DNA from: Lindgomyces ingoldianus
Taxonomy: Eukaryota; Ascomycota; Dothideomycetes; Pleosporales; Lindgomycetaceae
Length of the DNA stretch: 64,000 nucleotides
NCBI RefSeq assembly: GCF_010093535.1
Contig: NW_022985180.1
Coordinates: 1,119,260-1,183,259, forward strand
Direction: 5' to 3'
Made by a program: the position numbers and the translations under genes. Positions 13,101 through 26,263 of the stretch are shown piece by piece. The number at the start of each line of letters is the position of its first letter. Position 1 is the stretch's first letter. The notes under the pieces are model-generated. The model was not told the DNA's origin, ran no database searches, and worked only from the letters and a program-made list of their open reading frames with translations.

Positions 13101-14080
13101 AAAGAAGAAAAAAAACTATAAAAAGTAAAGTTTTATATAAAAAGTAAAACTATTCTAGTAAAGAAGCAGCCTATTAAGTTTAATAGTAAAAAGATTAAAC
13201 TTACACATAACATAGTAGTCTTTACTTAAAAGAGATAAGTAAGCTACCTTTATATAATTAACTTAAAAAATAAAGATGCTACACAACAATATATTAAGCA
13301 ATATGTAAAAGGGGTATATATTGCATCTATGTGTTAACTAAAGGCAGTATTTAACTTTTTTATTACTATATAAACTATAGACTCTTTGCACAATAATATT
13401 AACACACTTAACACATAAATCTAATAGTAGATAGATAATAGTAAGCATAGTCTTACCTTTTTACTATTATAGCTTAATTATGCAAAGCTGTTTATCTTTA
13501 TAAATAGATTATTTACTAATAATAAGAACTTTAGCTTATAGCTAGAATTCTTAATTATATTAAGTAATAAAGACTATATAAAGTAAAGTAACTACTTTAA
13601 AATACTAGGTAACATTATATACTAGAATTCTACTAAGTGTAAAAGAGTAACTAAAAGTGTCTTTACTAGTAAACTATATAAAATAGTTAAAAAGTTTAAT
13701 AATATAATTACTTTTAGTATAACTCTATAGTAAATTATATAAATACTTAAACTACTACTAATCTTAGTAGTAATCTACATAGATTTAAGGTTTCTATATA
13801 ATTACCTTATTAAGCTAAGCACTACTAGTAAAAAGCAACTTATAATTAACATTATGTTACTTTATAAATTATATAAAAAAAGAGAAATTACTAAGATTAG
13901 GTAAATTAATAGTAAAGACAACTTAGTAGATATATGTATAAAGAAAACACTAAACTAGGCTTTTTAATTACTAGTTCTAACTAACTACCTCTTTGTCTAA
14001 ATAGAAGCATCTGTAGACTAGCTAGATTCTGTGCGCAAAGATGCCTTAGACTAACTAGACTAACAACACTTTTATATAAG
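10200..14080 (+). pseudogene. RIP-destroyed copia gag-pol of element B
   Basis: Reading through stops gives the copia domain order: zinc-binding CFVC...C...H near 10470-10520, pre-integrase zinc region near 11225-11290, integrase core 11400-11840 (first Asp in NIDILF, which replaces NTDTSF-like, second in HNSSINF, Glu in IEAH), and RT/RNase H to about 14050. Stops are mainly TAG/TAA where Gln or Trp is expected. Chromosomal integration would have been its role. It is dead. Confidence 0.85.
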
Positions 14081-14403
14081 GCCTATTTCTTTTTATTTTG
14101 TTTTTTTTTTTTTTATATTATATGTAATTATCTTTTTTATTATAAGGATCTATCACTGCTAGCACTGTATAAAAAGAGAAAAGAGCTAGGGGATTATATA
14201 GTAGAGCTTAGAAAGCAAAGGATAAAGAAAAGAAGAGCTATTTACATAGCATAACTAGCCTATCTTAACGCATAGTATTACTAAGGCAAGTCCTAACAAA
14301 TAAGGTAGAGTAAAGGCAGAATGTAATTAGATAGACCTACATAGACAGAAGGGAGGTAACGCGTACAAAAGGCAACTCTTTAGACAAAAAGAAAAGTTGC
14401 TAG

Positions 14404-14683
14404 TGTCTGTACACAGCAGCAGCGTCGCAGCCTGGATATAAACAATTGCGCATAAGCAGGATCACGTATCTATGTCACATAATGCTTGTGCGCGAACCTC
14501 TGTGCGCAAACATCTAGATATCCCCCTTTTCCTTTATATAAAGGAAAGACAAGAGTAATAGAACTAGAAACATGTTGCTCTTACCTTACCTACCTTGTAC
14601 GCTGTGCACACTGTACACCACTCTTACTCTTGCTACTTAAGTGCTCATACCATAAGCAGCTAGCTGTTGGAGCCCATTTAACA
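14404..14683 (+). repeat. 3' LTR of copia element B
   Basis: 280 bp. Its inner (left) end is more mutated than the corresponding outer end of the 5' LTR (ACACAGC for ACGCAGC, ATATAAACAATTG for ATACAAACGATCG). Its outer (right) end keeps GGAGCCCATTTAACA. The palindrome is retained in changed form at 14528-14547. Confidence 0.95.
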
Positions 14684-17600
14684 CTATTACTTATATAGAT
14701 TAATAAGTTAGTTAGGGGGTATTTATAAGTAGTTTAAATCTTATTTAGGGGTAGTATTTATAGTTTACTAAGAACAGGAATACTTGCGTTAATTTAGATG
14801 TTATGTTATTAGCTTTAAACTATGCTATAGCTAACTATTTTACCTAGTTGTCTTACTAGTAGTTTATGTACACTTATAAGACTTATTTTATTACAGCGTT
14901 TATGTTCTTAGTCTAGCTGTTAGTCTTTAGGTAAAAAGCTGTAGATAAATAGGGGACAATTTAGAGCTATTTACAGAGTTTGTTCTAGAAGGCTAAGACA
15001 AACTGCGTACCTCTGTCTAATATAATTATGTTAGGCAGGCTATAGTAAACTTATACATATTAGTAGAATAACTAGGCTATATTAGAGGCAGTTATAGAGG
15101 AACATAGTATTAAGTGTTAATACTTAGTTAAGTAATTAACAACTACTATAATATTTATATACCCTTTAAATAAAAGTAAGTCTATAATAAAATTAATTAA
15201 TATGTCTTTCTAAGCTTGTTTAAAGATTAAAAGTAGTTTAAGTAAGCTATTATACTTTTCTTAAAAGGCCTTTACTTTACAGTAAGTATAGCAACATAAT
15301 ACATATTAGTGTACAGTATAGAACATGCGGGGCTAGTAGTACTCTCTCTGTAGTAGGTTAAGAGTCTTTCCTCTGCCTAGGTGTCCTTTAATAAGTAAGT
15401 TATATATAATTTAAAGTAGTTTAATTCTTAGTTTATTAAAATTAAAAATTATAAGTTAGTTATAGTAATATAGCTTACTATTTTAGTTTTTATAGTTAGC
15501 TAGTGTTACCTTCTTTAACTAACTAGCGCTGTTTTAAAGCAGGTCTAAAGTTTCTTAAATAAATTTATTATTTAAAGACTTATTAGTAATAATTTAATTA
15601 ATTATCTAATTTATTTTATTTAAGTTAAGGTCTAAAAATAGCTTAAGTTAAAGTAGAGTTTAGTGTTAAGCCTTTTATGCTTCTTTTTAAGCAAAGATGT
15701 CTTAGGATTGCCTTATAAAAGCATCTAGTTTCCCTCTATTTTAACTAGGATAATAAGTAATTTTAATATTAAAATAAAATAAGTATTTAAACTAATAGGC
15801 TTATTAGTAGCTAAGTTGTTTTATAGTTACAAAGTACTATAAGTTTTTATAGTTAAATAGGACCTGTATTAGATGCGCTGCACCTTCTAGTTTAGGTTAC
15901 TATTATTTAAAGCAGTGTACTATAGTAAGTAATTTCTTATTATAGATCTTATAATTACCTTTTATAAAACTTATTCTTTTTAAGAAGTATATAATAGGCT
16001 TAATAGTCCTATCTAGCTTAGTCTAGAAGAGAACTTCTGCTACTACATAGTCTAAGGCATTAGCTTCTATAAGTATTAGTAGTTTAAAGTTAAAGTAGTA
16101 GAGTATTAAAGCTTTAGTAAAAGCTTTTTTTAGCTAGTTAAAAAATTATTAGTAATTTAAGTTAAAGTTAAATTAAACCTTTTTCTTAGTAAGTGTAATT
16201 ATAGGGCTTACTAGCTATAAAAAGTTGTTAATAAATTATTAGTAGAAGTTAGCAAATCTTATAAAGGCTTAAATATTTTTTACATTTTTTAGGTATTACT
16301 AATCTAGCACAGTCTAAACCTTAATAAGGTCTATTTAGATGCTATCTATAAAGATTACATATTCTAAATATGTAACCTTTAATTAGTAGAACTTGCATTT
16401 GTCTATGTTAAGTTGCAGACCTGCTTTTTTTATAGCCTTTAGTACTAGGCGTACATGCTATTTGTACTTTAAAAGGCTATTACTGTAGATTAGAATATTA
16501 TTAATATACATAGTGCAGAACATGTCTAGGTAGGGTTAGAGTAAGTTATTTACAAAATGTTAAAAAGTACTAGGCGTGTTAGCTAAGCTAAAGGGCATTA
16601 CTAGGTACTTAAATAGTCTATATTAAGTTTAAAACACTATTAGCTACTTATTACCCTTTACTATCTTTAGCTTATTAAAGGTAGTAATAATATCTAACTT
16701 TATAAAATACTTTACTTTACTTAGTTAGCTTAAGGTTTTCTATAAAAAAGAAATTAAATATTAGTTTTTAATAGTAACAGCATTTAGTCCTTAGTAGTTA
16801 ACATAGAATTAAAGCCTACCCCTAGGTTTCTTTATAAATAGTATAAGTAACACTACTAGTAAAAAGCTAGCTTAAATAAACCCTTTTTTTAGGTTCTTAT
16901 TAAGGTATTTTTAAAGCACTTTTAATTTGTTTAGTAATATTTTATATAGTAGCCTATAACTAGGTTGTTTACTAGGCTTAAAAGTTATCTAGTAATTATA
17001 TAAATGTTATATTAAAAGCTTATTAGACTTATCTTAGAAAAAGACATGTAATAAGTTATAGTAGTTTTAAGAGACTATTATTCTTAAGTTAGTGTGTTTT
17101 TAGAGAGCTAAAGCTTAGTCTATATTAGAAATTATAACTGCGTAGATTTTATAATCTAGTTATTAAGCTAGAGTTATAAATAGAGTAGGTCTTATGTAGC
17201 AGATGTCTATCTGCTGTTTAAGTCCTAGTTTATGTTTAAATTAAGTAGGTAAAGGTTCTTTAAAAGCTTTCTCTTTTTTAAGTTTAAGCAGTTATTAAAT
17301 TATTTTATATAGCTTATTTTAGTAAAAGGCCTAGCTTATTAGCCTTACTTAGGTAGTTTTTTTCTAAGTTATTAAAAAGTAGGTCTAGAAACCTTTTATA
17401 TTAAGTGCTATTTAAGTGTTATTTAGGTATAAGTGTAAGTATATGTTTTAGCATTAAAAAAAATTAAAGTTTAAAACTTACTTTTAGTAATTAAAAGCAA
17501 CCTTATGCTAATACAGCTATAGTTATTCTAGGATTAGGTTATAACATCTTATGTTTGTTACATAGAGCTTAATCTGCTCTTTATAGTGTTAGTAAGTAAT

Positions 17601-19082
17601 TATAATAGTTATAGTATAAAAAATAAAACCTTTTTTAAGTTGTTTTTTATTAAATCTAGTTAGGTAAATTATTTAGGTAAGTAGTGTTAATTAAAAATTT
17701 AGTTTACACGCTAGTTCTTTATTAATATAACCTATGCTATTTACTTCTAAGTTAATAAGAGCTTATATTAGGGCTAATATAGTTTTTTATTATAAATATA
17801 TAGGAATATTAACTTAGTACTTTTAGTTATTAGTAGGGGACTTAGCCTATAAGTTAGTAAAGATCTAGTGTTAAATTAGTTCTAAAGGGCAACTTAGCTC
17901 TAAAACAAGCCTTTTTACAGGCTCTTACTGCTATAGCTGCAGCTATGTTAAAAGTAGCAAAAGAGATTAAGGCTTAAATATAAGTTAAAGCCTTTATAAA
18001 AATAAGATTAAAATAGTAAGAATCTTTAATAAGTGCTAGCAGCGCTACTTACGCAGACTTAAGAAAGAGGAATAAAGTAGTTTTAGAAAATATAACTATA
18101 CTTACTACACTTAAAGTATTAACTTTTTTTTTTATAATCTTTACACTTTTTAGAACTAACTAAAGTATAATTTAAATTAATTTTTATTACATTAAAGTCT
18201 TTATTTATAACTGCGCTAGTTTAGAGGCGTATTAGGGCTTATATAAGGAGAAACCTTATGTTATTATTATAGGTAGCAATTAGGTTTACATACGCATTAA
18301 GGTTGTTTAGAAGGGGTTCTTTTACTATAGCGCGTTATAGTTTAGTTAAGAGAGAGTTATATAAAGCTGTAATTAGACCTATCTTATTTAGGCCTATATT
18401 AAATGCAAGTTAGTAGAACTTAGTAAAGTGTAAAGTAAAGCTTTTTTTTTTTTATTATAAAGTGTTTAAGCAACTTAGAGCTGTTAACTTTTTATTTAGG
18501 TCTTTATAAGTTACTTATAACAACACTATAAATTAATTTAAGTTAATAATATCTTTATTTATTAGTAAGTTAATTAAAGCTGTTATGTTATAGTTAAGTT
18601 AAAAGTAGGCATATAGTAACTAAAAGTGTTTAGAAGAGAATTAGTTTATATTTTTTTTAAGTTTATATTAAAGCTTATGTAAAAAAAAAAGTAGGTCTTT
18701 CTATTTTTTATTAAATAGTAGAGGATTAGAGAGTTAGTTAGATTTTATTACTAAATTAAAAAAGTTATAGGTTATAAGTAGTATTAAGTAGAAAAAAGTT
18801 AAGCTATCTCTAGACTTCTAAGTAGGCTTTAAGGCTAGTAAGTTTTTAGTTTCTACTACTATAACAAAAGTTAAGGCAAAAATAGACTACTTAATAACAT
18901 AAAGCTATTTTTTAAAGTTCTTTTAAAAAGCTTTAAAGCTTATAATATAGCAGCTTTTTTATAAAGTAAGTGCTTTTTAAAAAGCTTTTTAGCTTACTTT
19001 AATAGCTTAAAGTTATATAAGTACTAAGCTTATTAAATTAAATTTAAAAGCTATTCTTAGCTAGAGTTTTAACATAACATAA

Positions 19083-19400
19083 TATTATAATTATGCACAA
19101 GTAAGGTTATAGAGCTTTATAAAGGTCTAGTTTATTTACTATATAAAGTATTATAGTAAGTATAAGATGTTATGTAAGAAATAGAAAAGTTTAGAAAGAA
19201 ATTAGTAATTAAATACTTAACTTAAAAGTCTAAGCACTTTAAGTATAAATTAAGCCTGTTTTAGGTTTAGTTAGTGTTAAGGCAGTTTATGCTTAAGTTT
19301 ATGTCTATGTTGTGTTGTGTTTATGTCAGACGTGCACTAATAATACTCTAGTACGCGTCTAATACAGTTATGTCTGGGATCTAGGGAGGATACCGTGACA
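19083..19400 (-). repeat. 5' LTR of the minus-strand family A element
   Basis: 318 bp. The outer end reads ...GGAGGATACCGTGACA and is unmutated. The inner end reads TATTATAATTATGC and is RIP-shifted. Confidence 0.93.
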
Positions 19401-19502
19401 CATAATTACGTTGTTCTAAAGTTAATTAAGATAATTATAAAAGGTTCTTATATATAACTTATAGAAGCTCTATCTTAACGCGCTATTATAGTGCATGCAC
19501 TA
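19401..19502. other. 102-bp spacer between two head-to-head family A elements
   Basis: Holds the right TSD (CATAA, 19401-19405) of the minus copy and the left TSD (CACTA, 19498-19502) of the plus copy. No other structure is seen. Confidence 0.8.
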
Positions 19503-19820
19503 TGTCACGGTATCCTCCCCGGATCCTAGACATAACTGTATTAGACGTGTACTAGAGTATTATTAGTGCACGTCTAACATAAATATAACACAACATAGAC
19601 ATAAACTTAAGCATAAACTACCTTAACACTAACTAAACCTAGAACAGGCTTAATTTATACTTAAAGCGCTTAGACTTCTAAGCCTAGTATTTAATTACTA
19701 ATTTCTTTTTAAACTTTCTTATTTCTTACATAATATCTTATACTTACTATAATACCTTACATAGTAATTAAACTAGACCTTTATAAAGCTTTATAACCTT
19801 ACTTATATATAATTATAATA
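19503..19820 (+). repeat. 5' LTR of the plus-strand family A element (first)
   Basis: 318 bp. The outer start TGTCACGGTATCCTCCCCGG is pristine. The inner end ATAATTATAATA is RIP-shifted. Confidence 0.95.
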
Positions 19821-20499
19821 TTATATTATGTTAAAATCTTAGCTAAGAATAGCTTCTAAATTTAATTTAATAAGCTTAGTACTTATATAACTCTAAGCTA
19901 TTAAAGTAAGCTAAAAAGCCTTTTAAAAAGCGCTTACTTTATAAAAAAGCTACTATATTATAAGCTTTAAAGCTTTTTAAAAGAACTTTAAAAAACAGCT
20001 TTATATTATTAAGTAGTTTATTTCTGCCTTAACTTTTATTATAGTAGTAAGAACTAAAAACTTACTAGCTTTAAAGCTTACTTAGAAGTCTAGAAATAGC
20101 TTAACTTTTTTCTACTTAACACTACTTATAACTTATAACTTTTTTAATTTAGTAATAAAATCTAACTAACTCTCTAATTCTTTACTATTTAATAAAAAAT
20201 AAAAAGACCTACTTTCTTTTTTACATAAGCTTTAATATAAACTTAAAAGAAATATAGACTAATTTTTCTTTAAACACTTTTAGTTATTATATGCTTACTT
20301 TTAACTTAACTATAATATAACAGCCTTAATTAACTTACTAATAAATAAAGATATTATTAACTTAAATTAATTTATAATGTTTTTATAAGTAACTTATAAA
20401 GACTTAAATAAAAAGTTAATAGCTCTAAGTTACTTAAACACTTTATAATAAAAAAAAAAGCTTTATTTTATACTTTACTAAGTTTTACTAACTTGTATT

Positions 20500-23400
20500 T
20501 AATATAAGCCTAAATAAGATAAGTCTAATTATAGCTTTATATAACTCTCTTTTAACTAAACTGTAACACGCTATAGTAGAAAAACCTTTTTTAAACAACC
20601 TTAACACATATATAAACCTAATTACTACTTATAATAATAACATAAGGTTTCTTTCTATATAAGCCCTAATACACCTTTAAACTAGTGTAGTTATAAATAA
20701 AAACTTTAACATAATAAAAATTAATTTAAATTATGCTTTAGTTAGTTTTAAAAAGTGTAAAAATTATAAAAAAAATATTAATACTTTAAGTATAGTAAGT
20801 ATAGTTATATTTTTTAAAACTACTTTATTTTTTTTTTTTAAGTCTATATAAGTAGTGCTACTAGCACTTATTAAAAATTCTTACTATTTTATTTTTATTT
20901 TTATAAGGGCTTTAACTTATATTTAAGCCTTAATCTTTTTTACTACTCTTAACATAGCTATAGCTATAGTAGTAAAAGCCTATAAAAAGGCTTATCTTAG
21001 AGCTAAGTTACTTTTTAAGACTAATTTAACACTAGATCTTTACTAACTTATAGGCTAAGTCTTCTACTAATAACTAAAAGTACTAAGTTAATATTTTTAT
21101 ATATTTATAATAAAAAACTATATTAGCTTTAATATAAGCTTTTATTAACTTAAAAGTAAATAGCATAAGTTACATTAATAAAGAACTAGCATATAAACTA
21201 AATTTTTAATTAATACTACTTACTTAAATAATTTACTTAACTAGATTTAATAAAAAATAACTTAAAAAAGGTTTTATCTTTTATACTATAACTATTATAA
21301 TTACCTACTAACACTATAAGAAGTAGATTAAGCTCTATATAATAAATATAAAACATTATAACCTAATTCTAAGACAACTATAGCTATATTAGCATAAAGT
21401 TGCTTTTAATTACTAAAAGTAAGTTTTAAACTTTAACTTTTTTTAATGCTAAAATGTATACTTATACTTACACCTAAATAATACTTAAGTAGCACTTAAT
21501 ATAGAAGGTCTCTAGACTTACTTTTTAATAACTTAAAAAAAAACTACTTAAGTAAAGCTAATAAGCTAGGCCTTTTACTAAAATAAGCTATATAAAATAA
21601 TTTAATAACTACTTAAACTTAAAAAAAAAAAGCTTTTAAAAAATTTTTACTTACTTAATTTAGACATAAACTAGGACTTAAATAGTAGATAGACATCTGC
21701 TACATAGAACCTGCTTTATTTATAACTCTAGCTTAATAACTAGATTATAAAATTTATGTAGTTATAATTTCTAATATAAACTAAGCTTTAGCTTTCTAAA
21801 AACACACTAACTTAAAAATAATAGTTTTTTAAAACTACTATAACTTATTATATGTCTTTTTTTAAGATAAGTTTAATAAGCTTTTAATATAATGTTTATA
21901 TAATTACTAGATAACTCTTAAGCCTAGTAAATAACTTAGTTATAGGCTACTATATAAAATGTTACTAAATAAATTAAAAGTGCTTTAAAAATACTTTAAT
22001 AAGAACTTAAAAAAGAAGTTTATTTAAGCTAGCTTCTTACTAGTAGTGTTACTTATACTATTTATAAAGAAACTTAAAAGTAGGCTTTAATTCTATGTTA
22101 ACTACTAAAGACTAAATACTATTACTATTAAAAACTAATACTTAATTTTTTTTTATAAAAAACTCTAAGCTAACTAAGTAAAGTAAAGTATTTTATAAAG
22201 TTAAATATTATTACTGCCTTTAATAAGCTAAGAATAGTAAAAAGTAATAAGTAGCTAACAGTATTTTAGACCTAATATAAACTATTTAAGTACTTAGGAA
22301 TGCCCTTTAGCTTAGCTAACGCGCCTAGTACTTTTTAACATTTTATAAATAACTTACTCTAACCCTACCTAGACATGTTCTGTACTATATATATTAATAA
22401 TATTCTAATCTATAGTAATAGCCTTTTAGAGCACAAACAGCATGTACGCTTAGTGCTAAAGGCTATAAAAGAAGCAGGTCTGCAACTTAACATAGATAAA
22501 TATAAGTTCTACTAATTAAAGGTTATGTATTTAGGATATGTAATTTCTATAAATAGTATTTAAATAGACCCTATTAAAGTTTAGACTGTGCTAGATTAGT
22601 AATACTTAAAAGATGTAAAAGATATTTAAGCCTTTATAAAATTTACTAACTTCTACTAATAATTTATTAACAACTTTTTATAGTAAGTAAGCCTTATAAT
22701 TATACTTACTAAAAAAAGAATTTAATTTAACTTTAACTTAAATTACTAATAGTTTTTTAACTAGCTAAAGAAAGCTTTTACTAAAGCTTTAATACTCTAC
22801 TACTTTAACTTTAAACTACTAATACTTGTAGAAGCTAATGCTTTAGACTATGTAGTAGCAGAAGTTCTTTTCTAGACTAAGCTAGATAGGACTATTAGGC
22901 CTATTATATACTTCTTAAAAAGAATAAGTTCTGCAGAAAGTAATTATAAAATCTATAATAAGAAATTACTTACTATAGTACACTACTTTAAATAATAGCA
23001 ACCTAAACTAGAAAGTGTAGCGCATCTAATATAGGTCCTATCTAACTATAAGAACTTATAGTACTTTGTAACTATAAAATAACTTAGCTACTAATAAGCC
23101 TATTAGTTTAAATACCTATTTTATTTTAATTTTAAGATTACTTATTATTTTAGTTAAGATAAAAAGAAACTAAATGCTTTTATAAAGTAATTCTAAAACA
23201 TCCCTACTTAAAAAAAAGTGTAAAAGGCTTAACACTAAACTTTACTTTAACTTAAGCTATTTTTAAACTTTAACTTAAATAAAATAAATAAAATAATTAA
23301 TTAAATTATTACTAATAAGTATTTAAATAATAAATTTATTTAAGAAACCTTAAACCTGCTCTAAAACAGCGCTAGTTAGTTAAAAAAGGTAACACTAGCT

Positions 23401-25850
23401 AACTATAAAAACTAAAATAGTAAGTTATATTACTATAACTAACTTATAATTTCTAATTTTAATAAACTAAGAATTAAACTACTCTAAATTATATATAACT
23501 TACTTATTAAAGGATACCTAGGCAGAGAAAAGACTCTTAACCTACTACAGAGAGAGTACTACTAGCCCCGCATGTTCTATACTGTACGCTAATATGTATT
23601 ATGTTGCTATACTTACTGTAAAGTAAAGGCTTTTTAAAAAAGGTATAATAGCCTACTTAAACTACTTTTAATCTTTAAATAAGCTTAAAAAGACATATTA
23701 ATTAATTTTATTATAAACTTACTTTTATCTAAAGGGTATATAAATATTATAGTAGTTATTAATTACTTAACTAAGTATTAACACTTAATACTATGTTCCT
23801 TTATAACTACCCCTAATATAGCCTAGTTATTCTACTAATATGTATAAGTTTACTATAGCCTGCCTAACATAATTATATTAGATAGAGGTACGCAGTTTAT
23901 CTTAGCCTTCTAGGATAAACTTTATAAATAGCTCTAAATTATCCTCTATCTATCTACAGCTTTTTACTTAAAGACTAATAGCTAGACTAAAAACATAAAC
24001 ACTATAATAAAATAAGTTCTATAAGTGTACATAAACTACTAGTAAGATAACTAGGTAAAATAGTTAGCTATAGCATAATTTAAAGCTAATAACATAACAT
24101 CTAAATTAACATAAGTATCTCTATTTTTAGTAAACTATAAATACTACCTTTAAATAGAATTTAAACTACTTTTAAATACCCTCTAACTAACTTATTAATT
24201 TATATAACGTACTTTATAGGCGAGTTGCTCACACACCTAAGTCGCTTACTTTTGCCAAGACCCTACTAAACCACCCTTCCTACACTAATGCATTCCCCAC
24301 AACACTACTTAAACGCGCTAAAAGAACGTTAGATACAGCTTGCGCTTTAAGCTTTTAAATAAGACATAAAACTCTTAAAGAAATATGCTATAGCTATGTG
24401 CAAAGTCCTGTAAAAAACAATAAATAACTATAGCGCTAGACAACTTTTACAAGCTAATTCTACAGCTAAATTATAAAGGCTAGGCAATAAAAAGGAGTAG
24501 GTAATTGTTAAGACTATACTTAAGCTATATGCGCAAGGAATTTCCCCTTAGATAGCATTTGTAGCTAATATAGCTAATTCTTTGCGCGCTAAGCGTAATC
24601 TAGGCTATGTTTACATAAACTAGCCTAGTACGTTTGTAAAGCGTTATTTAGAGCTTAAAGTAACATTTAAGCGTAAGTACAACTATAAGAGAGCCTTCTA
24701 TAAGAGTCCTAGGGTAATTTAGGGCAAGTTTAGCCTTGTAGAGAATATTAAAGCTAAGTATAGCATTTAGGATGATAACATGTACAACTTTAGCAAGATA
24801 GGGTTTATAATTAGCTAGATATCTCTTAACTATACTTATGCTTAAAACTTTACTTTAAGCTTTAAATAACGCTTCACAAACGTACTAGGCTAGTTTATGC
24901 AAACATAGCCTAGATTACGCTTAGCGCGCAAAGAATTAGCTATATTAGCTATAAATGCTATCTAAGGGGAAATTCCTTGCGCATATAGCTTAAGTATAGT
25001 CTTAATAATCACCTGCTCTTTTTTATTGCCTAGCCTTTATAATTTAGCTGTAGAATTAGCTTGTAAAGGTTGTCTAGTGCTATAGTTATTTATTGTCTTT
25101 TATAGGACCTTACACATAGCTACAGCACATTTCTTTAAAAGTTTTATGTCTTATTTAAAAGCTTAGAGCGTAACCTGTATCTAACGTTCTTTTAGCGCGT
25201 CTAAGTGGTGTTGTGGGGAATGCATTAGTGTAGGAAAGGTGGTTTAGTGGGGTCTTAGCAAAAGTAAGCGACTTGGGTGTGTGAGCAACTCGCCCATGAA
25301 GTACGTTAAGTAATAAACATAAATAGACTTATTAATAAAATCTAAAATATATCTAAATATATTTATAAAAAGCTTATATAGGCTTAAGCTTTTTAATAAG
25401 AGTATGTAAACTAATTTTAAACTTCTGCCCTTATGTATGCAGCTAGTAAGAAGGTCTAGCTAAACACTAGAAATATCTAAATAAACTAATAATTAAAGAA
25501 ACTTAATTAGAAAAACTTTAGCCTTTTTACAGTAGCCTATATAGTTTTATTATATGCTTACTAATTAATCCTACCTAACAGCATAAAGATACACCCTGTG
25601 TTCTACATATTATTACTGTGCTAAGTAGCTTTTAAATCTAACTATTTACTTAGATAGCTAAACTTGCTACCTAAACTTATTATTATAAATAATAAACTAG
25701 AATATATTGTAAAAGATGTTAAATAGATTTAGTTTAATAAAAAAAACATATCTATAAATACTTTATAAAATAGACTAGATATAATAAACTGTTATAGAAA
25801 CCTGCAGAAGCTCTATAAAAAAACTCTATAGTAACCTAATTCTACGCCTA
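20500..25850 (+). pseudogene. RIP-destroyed gag-pol of family A (with chromodomain)
   Basis: Stops occur throughout, but the domains are readable. The RT catalytic YIDD reads YINN (both Asp to Asn, GAT to AAT). The RT primer block reads FYVNYQ-like for FCVDYR. The integrase shows PGREKTLNLLQ, then the C..C pair (LCCYTYCK-like), then DRGTQF and STAFYxKTNSQT for STAFHPETDGQT. A decayed chromodomain (EYIVKDV, then KYFIK.TRYN) follows the integrase, which places family A in the chromoviruses. In that group the chromodomain steers integration towards heterochromatin. Confidence 0.85.
24207..25307. mobile_element. Palindromic fold-back derivative of the Fot1-like element, copy 1 (1101 bp)
   Basis: Flanked by TA (24205-24206 and 25308-25309). 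The uninterrupted target is visible in the family A copy at 59893-59907. Both halves derive from the same left end of the Fot1-like element at 1215: an arm of about 479 bp (24207-24685), a spacer of about 144 bp, and the same arm inverted (24830-25307). It carries no transposase domain beyond the NMYNF block, so it must have moved in trans. Confidence 0.9.
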
Positions 25851-25945
25851 ATACCTATTTAAACTAAACCTGTACTCTAATAAAAACAACCTAATGCTAG
25901 AACTACTAATATAAAGGATTCTCTTTTTAATAAGGGGGGGAGTAC

Positions 25946-26263
25946 TGTTACAGTATCCTCCCTAGATCCTAGACATAACTGTATTAGACGTGTACTAGAG
26001 TATTATTAGTGCACGTCTAATATAAACACAACATAATATAGATATAAACTTAAGTATAAACTACTTTAACACTAACTAAACCTAGAACAGGCTTAATTTA
26101 TACCTAAAGCGCTTAGACTTTTAAGCTTAGTATTTAATTACTAATTTTCTCTTAAACCTTCCTGTTTCTTACACAACGTCTTGTACCTACTATAATACCT
26201 CACGTAGTAATTAAACTAGACCTCTGTGAAGCTCTATAACCTTACTCGTGCACAATCGTGACA
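25946..26263 (+). repeat. 3' LTR of the plus-strand family A element (first)
   Basis: 318 bp. The inner start TGTTACAGTATCCTCCCTAG is mutated. The outer end GTGCACAATCGTGACA is pristine. Confidence 0.95.

Larger units (their letters stand above)
8146..14683 (+). mobile_element. Full-length Ty1/copia retrotransposon B, TSD CTATT
   Basis: 6538 bp with 280-bp LTRs (8146-8425, 14404-14683) and a perfect 5-bp duplication CTATT (8141-8145 and 14684-14688). It sits inside the minus-strand family A element, between its integrase and chromodomain parts. The internal plus strand keeps copia motifs in order: a gag zinc-binding block (CFVCYKKKC near 10470), the GAG-pre-integrase block near 11225, integrase blocks (NSSINF near 11590, EAH near 11665, LVPTLLVF near 11820) and the C-terminal RNase H (KCKRVTRSV near 13637, SELYKMVK). 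No frame survives. Confidence 0.95.
7192..19400 (-). mobile_element. Full-length family A chromovirus (Ty3/gypsy), minus strand, TSD CATAA
   Basis: 318-bp LTRs at 7192-7509 and 19083-19400 flank the internal region. The 5-bp duplication CATAA is perfect (7187-7191 and 19401-19405). The polypurine tract lies next to the left LTR (7510-7535, reverse complement of a GAGGGGGGGG-type run), which sets the minus orientation. Removing element B with its TSD (6543 bp) leaves 5666 bp, matching the other copies. Internal parts at 14689-19082 and 7510-8140 match 19821-25945 in reverse complement: gag with zinc knuckle, RT, RNase H, integrase, chromodomain. Every frame is broken by RIP. Confidence 0.95.
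19503..26263 (+). mobile_element. Full-length family A chromovirus (Ty3/gypsy), plus strand, TSD CACTA
   Basis: 318-bp LTRs at 19503-19820 and 25946-26263, a perfect duplication CACTA (19498-19502 and 26264-26268) and a polypurine tract AATAAGGGGGGGGAGTAC-type run just before the 3' LTR. Removing the fold-back insert and one TA leaves 5658 bp. Vestiges run in Ty3/gypsy order: zinc knuckle near 20770-20815, RT (FYVNYxRLN near 22095, IYINNILIYS near 22388), HHCC integrase zinc region near 23490-23640, integrase core 23690-24120, chromodomain near 25690-25830 before the 3' LTR. Confidence 0.95.
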
